Assembly: GCA_045644325.1 (NCBI GenBank)
Contig: JAZRGT010000097.1
Location: 29,607 to 93,606, forward strand
Source: CAG-390 sp045644325
GTDB taxonomy: Bacteria; Bacillota; Clostridia; Oscillospirales; CAG-272
Length of the DNA: 64,000 nt
Direction of reading: 5' to 3'
The translations under genes and the position numbers were made by a program. Under the pieces are notes generated by a model. It worked only from the letters and a program-made list of their open reading frames with translations, had not been told where the DNA came from and did no database searches. The number at the start of each line of letters is the position of its first letter. Positions within the stretch are counted from its first letter, which is position 1. This document shows, in pieces, positions 7,544 to 15,328 of this stretch.

Positions 7544-8320
7544 TTACTTTTTCTTCTGCTGTTTGCACCAGACGTTCATAACGGTCTTATGGGGAAAAAG
7601 CTTCACTCCAAGCACCTGAGCGCGGACGGGGAAACCGCAGACGGAAACGTCTTTTCCCTTCTTCATATCGCGAAGAGCGCGGGTGATAACCTGCTCGGAT
7701 GTGTAATATCTGTTATAATAGCTGATCGTATCGTCGTGCACGGCGGTATCGAAGAACTCGGTGAGTACCCAGCCGGGGCAAACCGTCATCACACGGATGC
7801 CTCTGCCCGCGCTCTTGAGCTCACGGTTCAGCGCACGGCTGAAGGAGAGCACGAATGCCTTTGAAGCGCCGTAAACGTTGATAAACGGAACGGGCTGGAA
7901 GGATGAAAGCGAGCCGAGCTGATAGATTCTGCCGCCCTCGGACATATGCGCGAGGGTGTGGTAGGTCATGGCAACGAGCGCCTTATCGTTGAGATCGATC
8001 ATCGCAAGCTGACGCTCGAGATCCATATCAAGGAATCCCTTGAAGTGACCGAAGCCCGCGGCGTTGACAAGCACCGCGACATCAACGTTCTCGGATTCAA
8101 GCATCGCCTTGTATTCATCCCACGCCTCGGATTTCGTAAGGTCCATCGGAATTACCTTTGCGGGATTCTTGCAGGACTTTGCGATCTCCTCAAGTCTGTC
8201 CGCGCGGCGCGCGATGAGCCATATTTCGTCAAATTTTTCCTCGCCGTCGATGCGAAGGGCAAATTCTCTGCCCATTCCCGATGACGCGCCTGTTATAACG
8301 GCAATTTTCTTCTTTTCCAT
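7544..8320 (-). CDS. SDR-family NAD(P)-dependent oxidoreductase
   Basis: 258 aa short-chain dehydrogenase. The Rossmann cofactor motif TGASSGMGREFA is at the N-terminus, VNAAGFG is the NNAG-like motif, and the catalytic serine and YxxxK pair is seen in LGSLSSFQP...VYGASKAF (about residues 140-160). The substrate cannot be told. It is the last gene of a minus-strand operon with a GDSL hydrolase, PPi-phosphofructokinase and a DUF4886 protein; its start overlaps the upstream stop by one base (TGATG). Confidence 0.9.
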   Translation of the reverse strand: MEKKKIAVITGASSGMGREFALRIDGEEKFDEIWLIARRADRLEEIAKSCKNPAKVIPMDLTKSEAWDEYKAMLESENVDVAVLVNAAGFGHFKGFLDMDLERQLAMIDLNDKALVAMTYHTLAHMSEGGRIYQLGSLSSFQPVPFINVYGASKAFVLSFSRALNRELKSAGRGIRVMTVCPGWVLTEFFDTAVHDDTISYYNRYYTSEQVITRALRDMKKGKDVSVCGFPVRAQVLGVKLFPHKTVMNVWCKQQKKK

Positions 8321-9093
8321 CAGTATGCCTCTTTAGCGTATTCCTTATTGAGCTCGCGGTACTTTGCACTGATCTCGGAGACGATCGCGCGAGCGGCAGC
8401 AGCCGCCTCGGGAGTTACTTCCTCATCGAAATCCGAGAAGCTGTTTTCGCTGATATCTCTGCCAGAAAGGGTTGCGTATACGTTGAGCGCGAGGAGGTAT
8501 CTGCCAACGCCCTTGTGAGCGTGGAAGCCGTCGCGGTGGACTGCCTCAATACCGTAGTTTGCTTTTTCCTGCCAGAGCTTATACATAACCTCGCCGTTGG
8601 GAATTATTCCCCACGCGCAGGTGTTCTTTGCCATCTTAACATAGCAATCCTTGATCGCCTCGATCATATCCGCAGGGTTGGTGAAGGATGTGAGCTTAAA
8701 GCGGGGGGCATCGGTCTCGAAGGTCCAGGTCTGGTGAACGTAGAACTTCGCCTTGGGCGCATAGGTGCGGACGAACGCGGCAAGCTCGGTTGCGAAGGGC
8801 TCGTAGCTTGCTTCATCGCCGCTCTGAGGACTGCACTGCTGTGTTGCAACAACGTCCCACTCGTCGGAAAGAAGTGCCTGCTGAAGCGAGACCATAAGAC
8901 CGGACTTATGACCGTTGATCTGAAATTCGTAAGCCGCCTCGCCCGAGAGCATATTGCGGTAGTGGCGGTAGAGAGAGCAACCGCCAATATAGAGGTTCAC
9001 GACCTTCCAATTCTTGCCGTCGGCGCGTGCGATGCCGTGGAGATAGCGGGTGGTATCCTCGCCGAAGCTGTTAGCAATAAACAGAATTTTCAT
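8320..9093 (-). CDS. DUF4886-like SGNH-fold protein
   Basis: 257 aa, no signal peptide. The N-terminal MKILFIANSFGEDTTRYLHG is typical of DUF4886, an SGNH-hydrolase-like family: an S in the NSFGED block, a GG block (IGGCSL), later Q-rich TQQCSPQSGD, and a C-terminal DGFHAHKGVGRYL that holds a DxxH pair. Members are found in gut bacteria near glycan genes and may be esterases; no substrate can be assigned. It sits 11 nt downstream of the PPi-phosphofructokinase and overlaps the SDR start. Confidence 0.8.
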   Translation of the reverse strand: MKILFIANSFGEDTTRYLHGIARADGKNWKVVNLYIGGCSLYRHYRNMLSGEAAYEFQINGHKSGLMVSLQQALLSDEWDVVATQQCSPQSGDEASYEPFATELAAFVRTYAPKAKFYVHQTWTFETDAPRFKLTSFTNPADMIEAIKDCYVKMAKNTCAWGIIPNGEVMYKLWQEKANYGIEAVHRDGFHAHKGVGRYLLALNVYATLSGRDISENSFSDFDEEVTPEAAAAARAIVSEISAKYRELNKEYAKEAY

Positions 9094-9104
9094 TGATTTT
9101 CACC

Positions 9105-10352
9105 TCAGATAATTATATAATCGGGAATTCCGTTGATAAACTTGGGGCTTGCCTCGCCCTTGATGAGGGGAAGGAGGTAGTGGCAGCACTCGTCGGTAAC
9201 GTCGTTGCCCGCCTCATTGATGAATTTATCGTCAACGACCTTGATCTTGTTTGCGATCTCGGAAACGTCGGAGTGACCGATGGTGTAGGAATATTCCTCG
9301 CCTTCGCCGCGGAGAATGAGCATCATCTCGCGGGAAAGTCCCTCTGCCGCAGCCTTTACCGCTGCCTTACCTACCGAAACAGACTCGGTGAGGTCCTGAA
9401 CGGACGCGATGTGTGCGGCACATCTCTGGGGGAGGTTGAGCTCGATCGAACGAACCTTGCATCCGATCTCTGCCTTAACCGCAAGCTCAAGTGCCTTACC
9501 GGTACCCGAAAGCTGCTTGTGACCGAAAGCGTCGGTGGATTCAACGCCGATGCCCTCGCAGACGTATCTGCCGTCAGCGAAACGAACGCCCTCGGAAACC
9601 GCGATAACTACGTTGGGGTGCTTCTCAAGTGCCGCGCGGACGTCAGCGAAGAACTGCTCCATGCTGAAGGTGCGCTCGGGGAGATAAACGTAATCGGGTG
9701 CAACGCCGTTTACAACTCTGCCGATCGCGGAAGCGGTGGTCAGCCAGCCCGAGTCACGTCCCATGATCTCAACGATCGTAACAGCCTTGGTGGTGTAGAC
9801 CGCACAGTCGCGGATGATCTCCTGCATAGTTACGGCGATGTACTTTGCCGCAGAGGGGAATCCGGGGGTGTGGTCGGTGCCGACGAGGTCGTTATCGATG
9901 GTCTTCGGTACGCCGATGATGCGCATCTCGTATTCGTGACCCTTGGTGTATTCGCAAAGCTTTGCAACGGTATCCATAGAATCGTTGCCGCCGATATAGA
10001 AGAAATAGCGGATGTTGTACTTCTTGAAAATCTCAAGCAGGCGGGCATAGACCTCTTCTCCGCCCTCTTCGCCCTTCTTGGGGAGCTTCTTACGGCAAGA
10101 GCCGAGAGCCGCCGCGGGGGTGTGCTCAAGACGGGTGATGTCCTCTTCATTTGCAAAAACAGCACCGAGATCTACAAGATCCTCGCGTAAAAGTCCCTCA
10201 ACGCCGTTGCGCATACCGTAAAGAGTACCGATCGCGCCGCCGTGGGAATCCTTGTCAAGATAACCTCTGATTACACCGGCAAGTGTTGCATTGATAGCCG
10301 CAGTAGGTCCGCCGGACTGACCTACGACAGCGTTTCCGTAAAGAATAGCCAT
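9105..10352 (-). CDS. pfp: 6-phosphofructokinase, probably pyrophosphate-dependent
   Basis: 415 aa. Interconverts fructose 6-phosphate and fructose 1,6-bisphosphate. The phosphoryl-donor motif is GGNDSMDT, not the GGDGT of ATP enzymes, and the sugar motif is PKTIDNDLVGTDHTPGF; both features, plus the length over 400 aa, point to the PPi-using clade. MGRDSGWL and EGVR blocks are present. A GGAGAAAC ribosome site precedes the start. A second enzyme with the ATP-type motif lies at 22250-23326, so this organism seems to have both a reversible and an irreversible step. Cofactor choice needs assay. Confidence 0.88.
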   Translation of the reverse strand: MAILYGNAVVGQSGGPTAAINATLAGVIRGYLDKDSHGGAIGTLYGMRNGVEGLLREDLVDLGAVFANEEDITRLEHTPAAALGSCRKKLPKKGEEGGEEVYARLLEIFKKYNIRYFFYIGGNDSMDTVAKLCEYTKGHEYEMRIIGVPKTIDNDLVGTDHTPGFPSAAKYIAVTMQEIIRDCAVYTTKAVTIVEIMGRDSGWLTTASAIGRVVNGVAPDYVYLPERTFSMEQFFADVRAALEKHPNVVIAVSEGVRFADGRYVCEGIGVESTDAFGHKQLSGTGKALELAVKAEIGCKVRSIELNLPQRCAAHIASVQDLTESVSVGKAAVKAAAEGLSREMMLILRGEGEEYSYTIGHSDVSEIANKIKVVDDKFINEAGNDVTDECCHYLLPLIKGEASPKFINGIPDYIII

Positions 10353-10373
10353 AGTAGTTTCTCCTATATCTGA

Positions 10374-11399
10374 TTAATTTTCTTTCTTTTTAAATACCGC
10401 AAATGCGGCGATGGATGCAATTACGATTGCCGCCGAGGATACCGACGACATACATCCCGGAGCCTCAAGCTGACCTTCGGTTTCGGTAGCGGGAGCTTCG
10501 GTCGTTTCAGCCTCGGTTTCAGGCTCTGTAACCGGCTCGGTCTCGGGCTCTGTTACAGGCTCGGTTTCGGGAGTAAAGGGAACGGTGTTCAAGTACTCAG
10601 TCAGAAGCTTCGCGATCGCTTTGTGACCGTCTGCGTTGGGGTGGATGTCGTAATTGGGCATATTGGTAAGCGCCGCCGCGTTCACGTCGATGACCGAGGG
10701 AGCATCAAGAACCTCAAATCCCGAAGTGGCGCATACGGTATCGATCGATGCGTTGATCGATGCGATGAGAGTATCCGCAAAATTACCGAATTCGCCGAAG
10801 CCCGGCACGTTCTTCATCGGGTTATACTGCTTGACGAAGATAACGCGCGCGGTGGGGGCATTCTGCTTGATGATAGCGGCAATGGATGCAAGATTTACCG
10901 CGTACTTGGTAAGCACGGCGCCAATCTTGGTCTGGAAATTGGTATTATTCGAAAGCGAAGCGAACTGCGCGGGAGTTGCGGCGGAAAGCACCTCGATCGA
11001 ACCCTCAAGAGACGTAATGCTCTTGCCCGCGATAGCGGTTGCAACAAGCGGAACTGCGCCGAGAAGATCGTTGCCGCCGATAGTTATAACGATCAGATCT
11101 GCATATCCGAGATAGTTTTCAAGCTCGGGAAGAAGGTTGAGAAGGTCTGTGCTCGTTGCGCCGTCTACGGCACGGTTTACATATGTGCTCTTTGCATCAA
11201 GACCGAGGGATTCAGCCACGATGTTAGCGTAGGAATCGCAATCGTAGGGCGCTATGCCGTCAAGACCGTAACCCGTGGTGATCGAATCGCCGAGGGCGAG
11301 CATAAATTCGGGCTTTGCCGCCGTCGCCGGAACAGCAAGCGCGGCAAGGAGGGCAAGCACCGCAAGAAGCGAAGCAATTCGTAACGTAATCTTTTTCAT
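10374..11399 (-). CDS. Secreted SGNH/GDSL hydrolase with C-terminal anchor tail
   Basis: About 341 aa. An N-terminal signal peptide (MKKITLRIASLLAV...PATAA) is followed by an SGNH domain: block I ALGDSITTGYG, block III IGGNDLL, and the DxxH block NYDIHPNADGH. Next come a Thr/Glu/Pro-rich linker with repeats of ETEPVTEP, then GCMSSVSSAA, a hydrophobic span and a KKKEN end, which looks like a C-terminal anchoring or sorting tail. Starts at 11402/11399 are favoured over an upstream in-frame ATG at 11447 because GAAAGG sits right before them and the extension would spoil the signal peptide. It leads the operon with pfp. Confidence 0.85.
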   Translation of the reverse strand: MKKITLRIASLLAVLALLAALAVPATAAKPEFMLALGDSITTGYGLDGIAPYDCDSYANIVAESLGLDAKSTYVNRAVDGATSTDLLNLLPELENYLGYADLIVITIGGNDLLGAVPLVATAIAGKSITSLEGSIEVLSAATPAQFASLSNNTNFQTKIGAVLTKYAVNLASIAAIIKQNAPTARVIFVKQYNPMKNVPGFGEFGNFADTLIASINASIDTVCATSGFEVLDAPSVIDVNAAALTNMPNYDIHPNADGHKAIAKLLTEYLNTVPFTPETEPVTEPETEPVTEPETEAETTEAPATETEGQLEAPGCMSSVSSAAIVIASIAAFAVFKKKEN

Positions 11400-11437
11400 C
11401 ATTTTACCTTTCATATATAAATAATAATACATTATAT

Positions 11438-11466
11438 ATGATATCATATTTCGCGCGATTTTTCAA
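11438..11466 (-). promoter_or_regulatory. Promoter of the GDSL-pfp-DUF4886-SDR operon
   Basis: Minus-strand TTGAAA, 17-bp spacer, TATCAT; an alternative TATAAT lies 6 bp further downstream. Confidence 0.55.
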
Positions 11467-11503
11467 GAGTTTTCGGTAACTTTTTATTTTCCTCATTAAT
11501 CAC

Positions 11504-11532
11504 TTGACAATCAGGCGAAAAAAAGATATAAT
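11504..11532 (+). promoter_or_regulatory. Promoter of the GHL10 hydrolase gene
   Basis: Consensus TTGACA (11504-11509), 17-bp spacer, TATAAT (11527-11532), 31 bp before the start codon. Confidence 0.85.
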
Positions 11533-11563
11533 AAGTTATCAGTTTTTTCGGAGGTAACGACCT

Positions 11564-13282
11564 ATGTTCAAAAAGCTCCTATCCGCTATGCTCTGTCCGA
11601 TAATGCTCATTCCGCTTTTTTCTTCCATTCCCATATCAGCCGCGGAGACTGCTGACAGTTCCGCTATCGTCGGCAAATGGCTTTGGGGAAGCACAGTTGC
11701 CGACCTCGGTACGGACGGCGCTGAAATAATGATGTCTCGATGCGCCGAGGAGGGCATAACCGACGTTTATCTGCTCGTCAAGGGCACGGGCGGAAGGCTT
11801 GGTTACCTCAAAACTCAATATAAAAATCTTCTCACACGAGCAAGCCGCGACGTTTTGCAGGAAACTATCGATGCCGCGCATAAAAGGGGCATCCGTGTTC
11901 ACGCGTGGATCTGCGTTGTTGAGGACGAGACCTACAAAAGCAATCACCCCGAAGCGGGAATGTGGCATTACATCCGCGCGCGGGATAACAATTTCATCAC
12001 TCCTTATGACGAGGGCTACCGCGAATATATCGGCAACGTAGCAAAAGAGCTCGCGCAATACGATATTGACGGCATCCACCTCGATTATATCCGCTACAAC
12101 CACAATGCAAACGGCTGGAGCGAAAAGGATTTCGAAAACCTTGCCGCTATGGGCGCGAATGTCGACCGTGTAAAGGAGCTCGTCGAAACCACTTGGGGCT
12201 ATCACGGCAAGAGTGCCAACAACAGCTATATTTTCAACGCATATAAAAATAACGATCCCGACGCCCTCATCATCGCGCAGTACCGCAGAAACAATATCAA
12301 GGAGCTTGCCGCTCATATCATCAATTCTGCAAAATCGGTAAATCCGAGCCTCGTGTTCAGTGCCGCAACAATGCCCGAGGGCGCATACGAGGCTTCCTAC
12401 GCCGACCTGCATTACGGTCAGAATTACGATATTGCCGCAGAACTTTACGATTATATCTGTCCGATGGCGTACTCCACCAATTACGGCAAGGCGGACAATT
12501 GGGTAGTCACCCTCGCCAAAAACTCGATCGACAAGGGCAACAAGGTAGTTATGGGAATTCAGGTCTTTGACTCCGTAACTTCTTCGCGCATTATGACCGA
12601 AATGGAAAACATCCGCGCTCTTATGAAGGACTCGAAATACGGCAAAGGAATGCTCGGAACGGTATTTTTCCGTTCGGGAACCTATGAGTACGCAAAGGCG
12701 ACATACGATACAGAGAGCAAAATCATCACGGTGAAGCTCGATAACACGCTGGGCTCTTCAGCCTACACTCAGGTGCGCATAGAAGCCAAGGGCAGGATCA
12801 GATTCACCGATGCCGCAATCGGCGACGGTATCGCCGAAAATGCAACGGTCACAGTATCCTCAAGCGGCTCGAACGTCACGTTTAAAAAGAGCAATCTGCT
12901 CGGCGCACGCAAAAGCGGTTATTTGTATCTGAAATACGAGGGCGAAATCGATCCCTCGAAGCTCCCCGTGCTCATCCGTCTTTACACATCCGGCGGAGAA
13001 GCGCGCGTATACACGGTGTTCTGTGACTCAAGTGCACAAAACGCCGAGGTGGGCGAACCGATATTCCCCGAGCCCGAAGTAACAACTCCCGAAACCACGC
13101 AAGCCGAGACTACCTCAGTCGAAACAACAAGCGAAGCCACCGCAGAGGCAACCGAGCCTTCCGAGCCCAAAGATGAAGGTAAGCCTTCTTCCATCCTGAC
13201 GATCGTTATAGCCGCGGCGGCAATCGTTGCAATAGGCGCGGGAGCTTTCATTATTCTGAAAACAAAAAAGAGGTCAAAATAA
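11564..13282 (+). CDS. Surface-anchored GHL10/DUF187-type glycoside hydrolase-like protein
   Basis: 572 aa. Signal peptide (LLSAMLCPIMLIPLFSSIPISA), then a (beta/alpha)8-type domain of the family-10-like GHL10/DUF187 group: KWLWGSTVADLG, TDVYLLVKGTGGRLGY, HKRGIRVHAWICV, YDIDGIHLDYIRYN (the acidic DGIHLDYIR motif is typical), and YDYICPMAYSTNYG. After ~residue 400 there is a beta-rich region, a Thr/Glu-rich linker (PETTQAETTSVETTSEATAE), one membrane span and a KTKKRSK end. The substrate is unknown. It is monocistronic with its own consensus promoter, divergent from the GDSL operon. Confidence 0.82.
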   Translation: MFKKLLSAMLCPIMLIPLFSSIPISAAETADSSAIVGKWLWGSTVADLGTDGAEIMMSRCAEEGITDVYLLVKGTGGRLGYLKTQYKNLLTRASRDVLQETIDAAHKRGIRVHAWICVVEDETYKSNHPEAGMWHYIRARDNNFITPYDEGYREYIGNVAKELAQYDIDGIHLDYIRYNHNANGWSEKDFENLAAMGANVDRVKELVETTWGYHGKSANNSYIFNAYKNNDPDALIIAQYRRNNIKELAAHIINSAKSVNPSLVFSAATMPEGAYEASYADLHYGQNYDIAAELYDYICPMAYSTNYGKADNWVVTLAKNSIDKGNKVVMGIQVFDSVTSSRIMTEMENIRALMKDSKYGKGMLGTVFFRSGTYEYAKATYDTESKIITVKLDNTLGSSAYTQVRIEAKGRIRFTDAAIGDGIAENATVTVSSSGSNVTFKKSNLLGARKSGYLYLKYEGEIDPSKLPVLIRLYTSGGEARVYTVFCDSSAQNAEVGEPIFPEPEVTTPETTQAETTSVETTSEATAEATEPSEPKDEGKPSSILTIVIAAAAIVAIGAGAFIILKTKKRSK

Positions 13283-13299
13283 CATTCCGACCTCAACAT

Positions 13300-13417
13300 C
13301 AAGGCGAAGCCTTGTATATCATCAATCCGCAGCAGATACACGCTTCGCGTGATGATATACGCCTTCGGCGATGATATACACGCTTGCGCGTGATGATATA
13401 CCAAGCCTGCGGCTTGG
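13300..13417. repeat. GATGATATAC hairpin array 1
   Basis: The 10-mer GATGATATAC occurs at 13351, 13370 and 13392, and its reverse complement at 13314. Short variable hairpins separate the units: CAAGGC-GAA-GCCTTG, ACGC-TTC-GCGT, GCC-TTC-GGC, ACGC-TTGC-GCGT and CCAAGCC-TGC-GGCTTGG. Related arrays lie at 63612-63671 and 63756-63922. It directly abuts the terminator of the 6S-like RNA. Confidence 0.85.
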
Positions 13418-13421
13418 ATAA

Positions 13422-13457
13422 AAAAAAGCGTATTGCTTTCGCAATACGCTTTTTTTA
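13422..13457 (-). terminator. Terminator of the 6S-like RNA
   Basis: AAAAAAAGCGTATTG / CAATACGCTTTTTTT stem with a CTTTCG-type loop. Flanking A and T runs allow function in both directions; on the minus strand it directly follows the RNA candidate. Confidence 0.75.
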
Positions 13458-13640
13458 CTCCCGCCGAGCCGTGTAACCGCAGTCGGAAACCCTGCCGAGC
13501 AAGGTGGGTGCCTATCTTTGGCCTCACTGCTCCCAACGTCCCGTGCATTCGTCGAGACAAGTCAATCGAATTGAGTGCGCGGGGAGGTCTGCAAAACAGC
13601 CGCCGAACTATTCAGCTCCCTTTAATATCATGTCGGTTCC
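13455..13640 (-). ncRNA. ssrS: Putative structured RNA, 6S RNA-like
   Basis: A ~190-nt minus-strand stretch between the DUF1292 gene and a strong terminator, without any ORF. Its 3' half reads CACCCACCTTGCTCGGCAGG, then GTTTCCGACTGCGGTTACAC, a pattern I associate with the 3' strand of Clostridia 6S RNA (CACC..CCTTG, GTTTCCGACTGCGG). The 5' part GGCTGTTTTGCAG can pair in part with CTGCGGTTACACGGC to close a long rod. 6S RNA binds the sigma-A RNA polymerase holoenzyme. The 5' end and the family call are uncertain; another rod-like RNA is possible. Confidence 0.45.
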
Positions 13641-13685
13641 ACATATACGGTTAAGCACAAACTAAGCAGGATAAATGTGCTTTAA

Positions 13686-14006
13686 TTATTCAGCGTCGTA
13701 GTCGTACTCCGCGCTGAAGGCATCGTCAAAAATGCCTGCGATACGCTCAAACTCAGCGTCGTCCTCGATGTCAACGAGTTCCTCGTTGCCGTCAGCGTCC
13801 TTAACGCTCTTGAGAATGATGTACTCCTCAAAGCCGCCGTCATCATCGGCAGAGCCCTCGGGAATGAGCGCGAAATACTGCACGCCCTTATCAACGTATC
13901 CGCCGATAAGCTCGAAGCGCACCTCGTTGTCGTTTTCATCAAGAAGGGTTACGATCTCAACCTCTTCGCTTTCGTCTACACCGACGGGAATATTCTTATC
14001 TGTCAT
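13686..14006 (-). CDS. DUF1292 family protein
   Basis: 106 aa, very acidic (many D and E), soluble. The pattern EIVTLLDENDNEVRFELIGG ... EYIILKSV matches DUF1292, a small conserved family of unknown function common in Clostridia and often near ruvX/alaS-type genes. It has its own promoter (14039-14067) and lies just upstream of the 6S-like RNA on the same strand. Confidence 0.88.
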   Translation of the reverse strand: MTDKNIPVGVDESEEVEIVTLLDENDNEVRFELIGGYVDKGVQYFALIPEGSADDDGGFEEYIILKSVKDADGNEELVDIEDDAEFERIAGIFDDAFSAEYDYDAE

Positions 14007-14038
14007 GGCTTTTCACCTGTCCTTATGTTACTATATAT

Positions 14039-14067
14039 ATTGTATACGAAAATCTCCGTTTTGTCAA
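14039..14067 (-). promoter_or_regulatory. Promoter of the DUF1292 gene
   Basis: Minus-strand TTGACA, 17-bp spacer, TACAAT. Read-through could also feed the 6S-like RNA. Confidence 0.7.
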
Positions 14068-14093
14068 TGGGAAATTTTAGATTTTTCAATTTT

Positions 14094-15260
14094 TTATTCA
14101 AGATCGAGAACCGCGGAGAGAATGTAATTCGAAACGAACATACCGTTGGTCGTGAATCTGTATCCGCGCTCGTCCTTTTCTACGAAGCCTGCCTCAACGT
14201 ATTCATCCAAGCGATTACCGTACTTTTCATAGAAGGAGGTATTGAATCGCGCCTCGAAATCCTCGATAATGATGCCGTCCGTCAGACGCATACCGAGCAT
14301 AACGTATTCCTCCATACATTTTGCCGAGTCAATCTTTTCAGAGCTTGCAACGATATTGATATCGGTTCCGATGATCTCAAGACCGTCGATATAATCGCGG
14401 ACTACGCAGGTGGTGGCAAAGCGCTCGTCCTCAAAATATGAATGTGCGCTTGCACCGAGTCCGAGATATTCGTCGCAATGCCAATATTTGAGGTTGTGAA
14501 GCGACGCCGCGCCTCTGCGGCAGAAGTTCGAGATCTCGTATCTTTCGTAGCCCTGAGCCGCAAGATAGTCGACCGCATGGCTGTACATCGAAAATTCCGT
14601 TTCCTCGTCGGGAAGCACGAGCTTGTCGCGCATAGCGTGGAAGGGGGTTCCCTCCTCGATCTTGAGCGCGTAGATCGAAACGTGGTCGGGTCCGAGCGAG
14701 GTGATCGCCGTCAGCGACTCGATAAAGCTCTGCTCGGTCTGATTCGGAATACCGTACATCAGATCTACGCTGATATTGTCAAAGCCTGCCCGGCGCGCAT
14801 CGTTATAGCACGCAACGAACTGCTCGTAGGTATGTATTCTTCCGAGAGCCTTGAGCTCATCCGCATGCGCGCTCTGACAGCCGATCGAAAGTCGGTTGAC
14901 GCCCGCGCGGCGGAGCTTTTTGAAATAATCAAGATCTGCTGTAGCGGGATTGCACTCAACCGTGAATTCCGCAAACTTTTCGACCTTGAAATTTGCGTAT
15001 ATCGCGTCGATAATGCGCGAGATACGTCGAATATCAAGATAAGTAGGCGTTCCGCCGCCGATGTATATCGAATCGATCGAATAATTGCGGCAGCGAGAGC
15101 TCCAGTCCTCCATCTGCAATATCAGCGCATCGGTATAATGCTCGACGATTCCCTTGTTATTGGGCACGAGCGAGCAGAAATCACAGTAATCGCACTTGCT
15201 CTTGCAAAAGGGAATGTGTATATAAAGCCCGAGGGGCTTGCGCTTTTTCTTTCCGAACAT
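14094..15260 (-). CDS. hemW: Radical SAM heme chaperone HemW
   Basis: 388 aa, usual length. The N-terminus LGLYIHIPFCKSKCDYCDFC carries the CxxxCxxC cluster motif of the coproporphyrinogen-dehydrogenase-like family. IGGGTPTYLD, ECNPATAD, GVNRLSIGCQS and a C-terminal HemN-type winged helix (EEYVMLGMRLTDGI) follow. HemW binds heme and is thought to hand it to target proteins; true HemN would have a longer N-terminus. It is downstream of lepA on the same strand (68-bp gap), the classic lepA-hemW order of Bacillota. The ribosome site AAGGAGAG precedes the ATG. Confidence 0.92.
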   Translation of the reverse strand: MFGKKKRKPLGLYIHIPFCKSKCDYCDFCSLVPNNKGIVEHYTDALILQMEDWSSRCRNYSIDSIYIGGGTPTYLDIRRISRIIDAIYANFKVEKFAEFTVECNPATADLDYFKKLRRAGVNRLSIGCQSAHADELKALGRIHTYEQFVACYNDARRAGFDNISVDLMYGIPNQTEQSFIESLTAITSLGPDHVSIYALKIEEGTPFHAMRDKLVLPDEETEFSMYSHAVDYLAAQGYERYEISNFCRRGAASLHNLKYWHCDEYLGLGASAHSYFEDERFATTCVVRDYIDGLEIIGTDINIVASSEKIDSAKCMEEYVMLGMRLTDGIIIEDFEARFNTSFYEKYGNRLDEYVEAGFVEKDERGYRFTTNGMFVSNYILSAVLDLE

Positions 15261-15328
15261 ATAAACTCTCCTTTGTTATTTTCCTGTCATCCGAAAGTAA
15301 TTTTGAAAAAAGCAGTTTTACAAGTGCC

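Noticed and set aside
9093..10190. 365-codon plus-strand ORF opposite pfp
   Set aside because: Shadow ORF over a clear phosphofructokinase.
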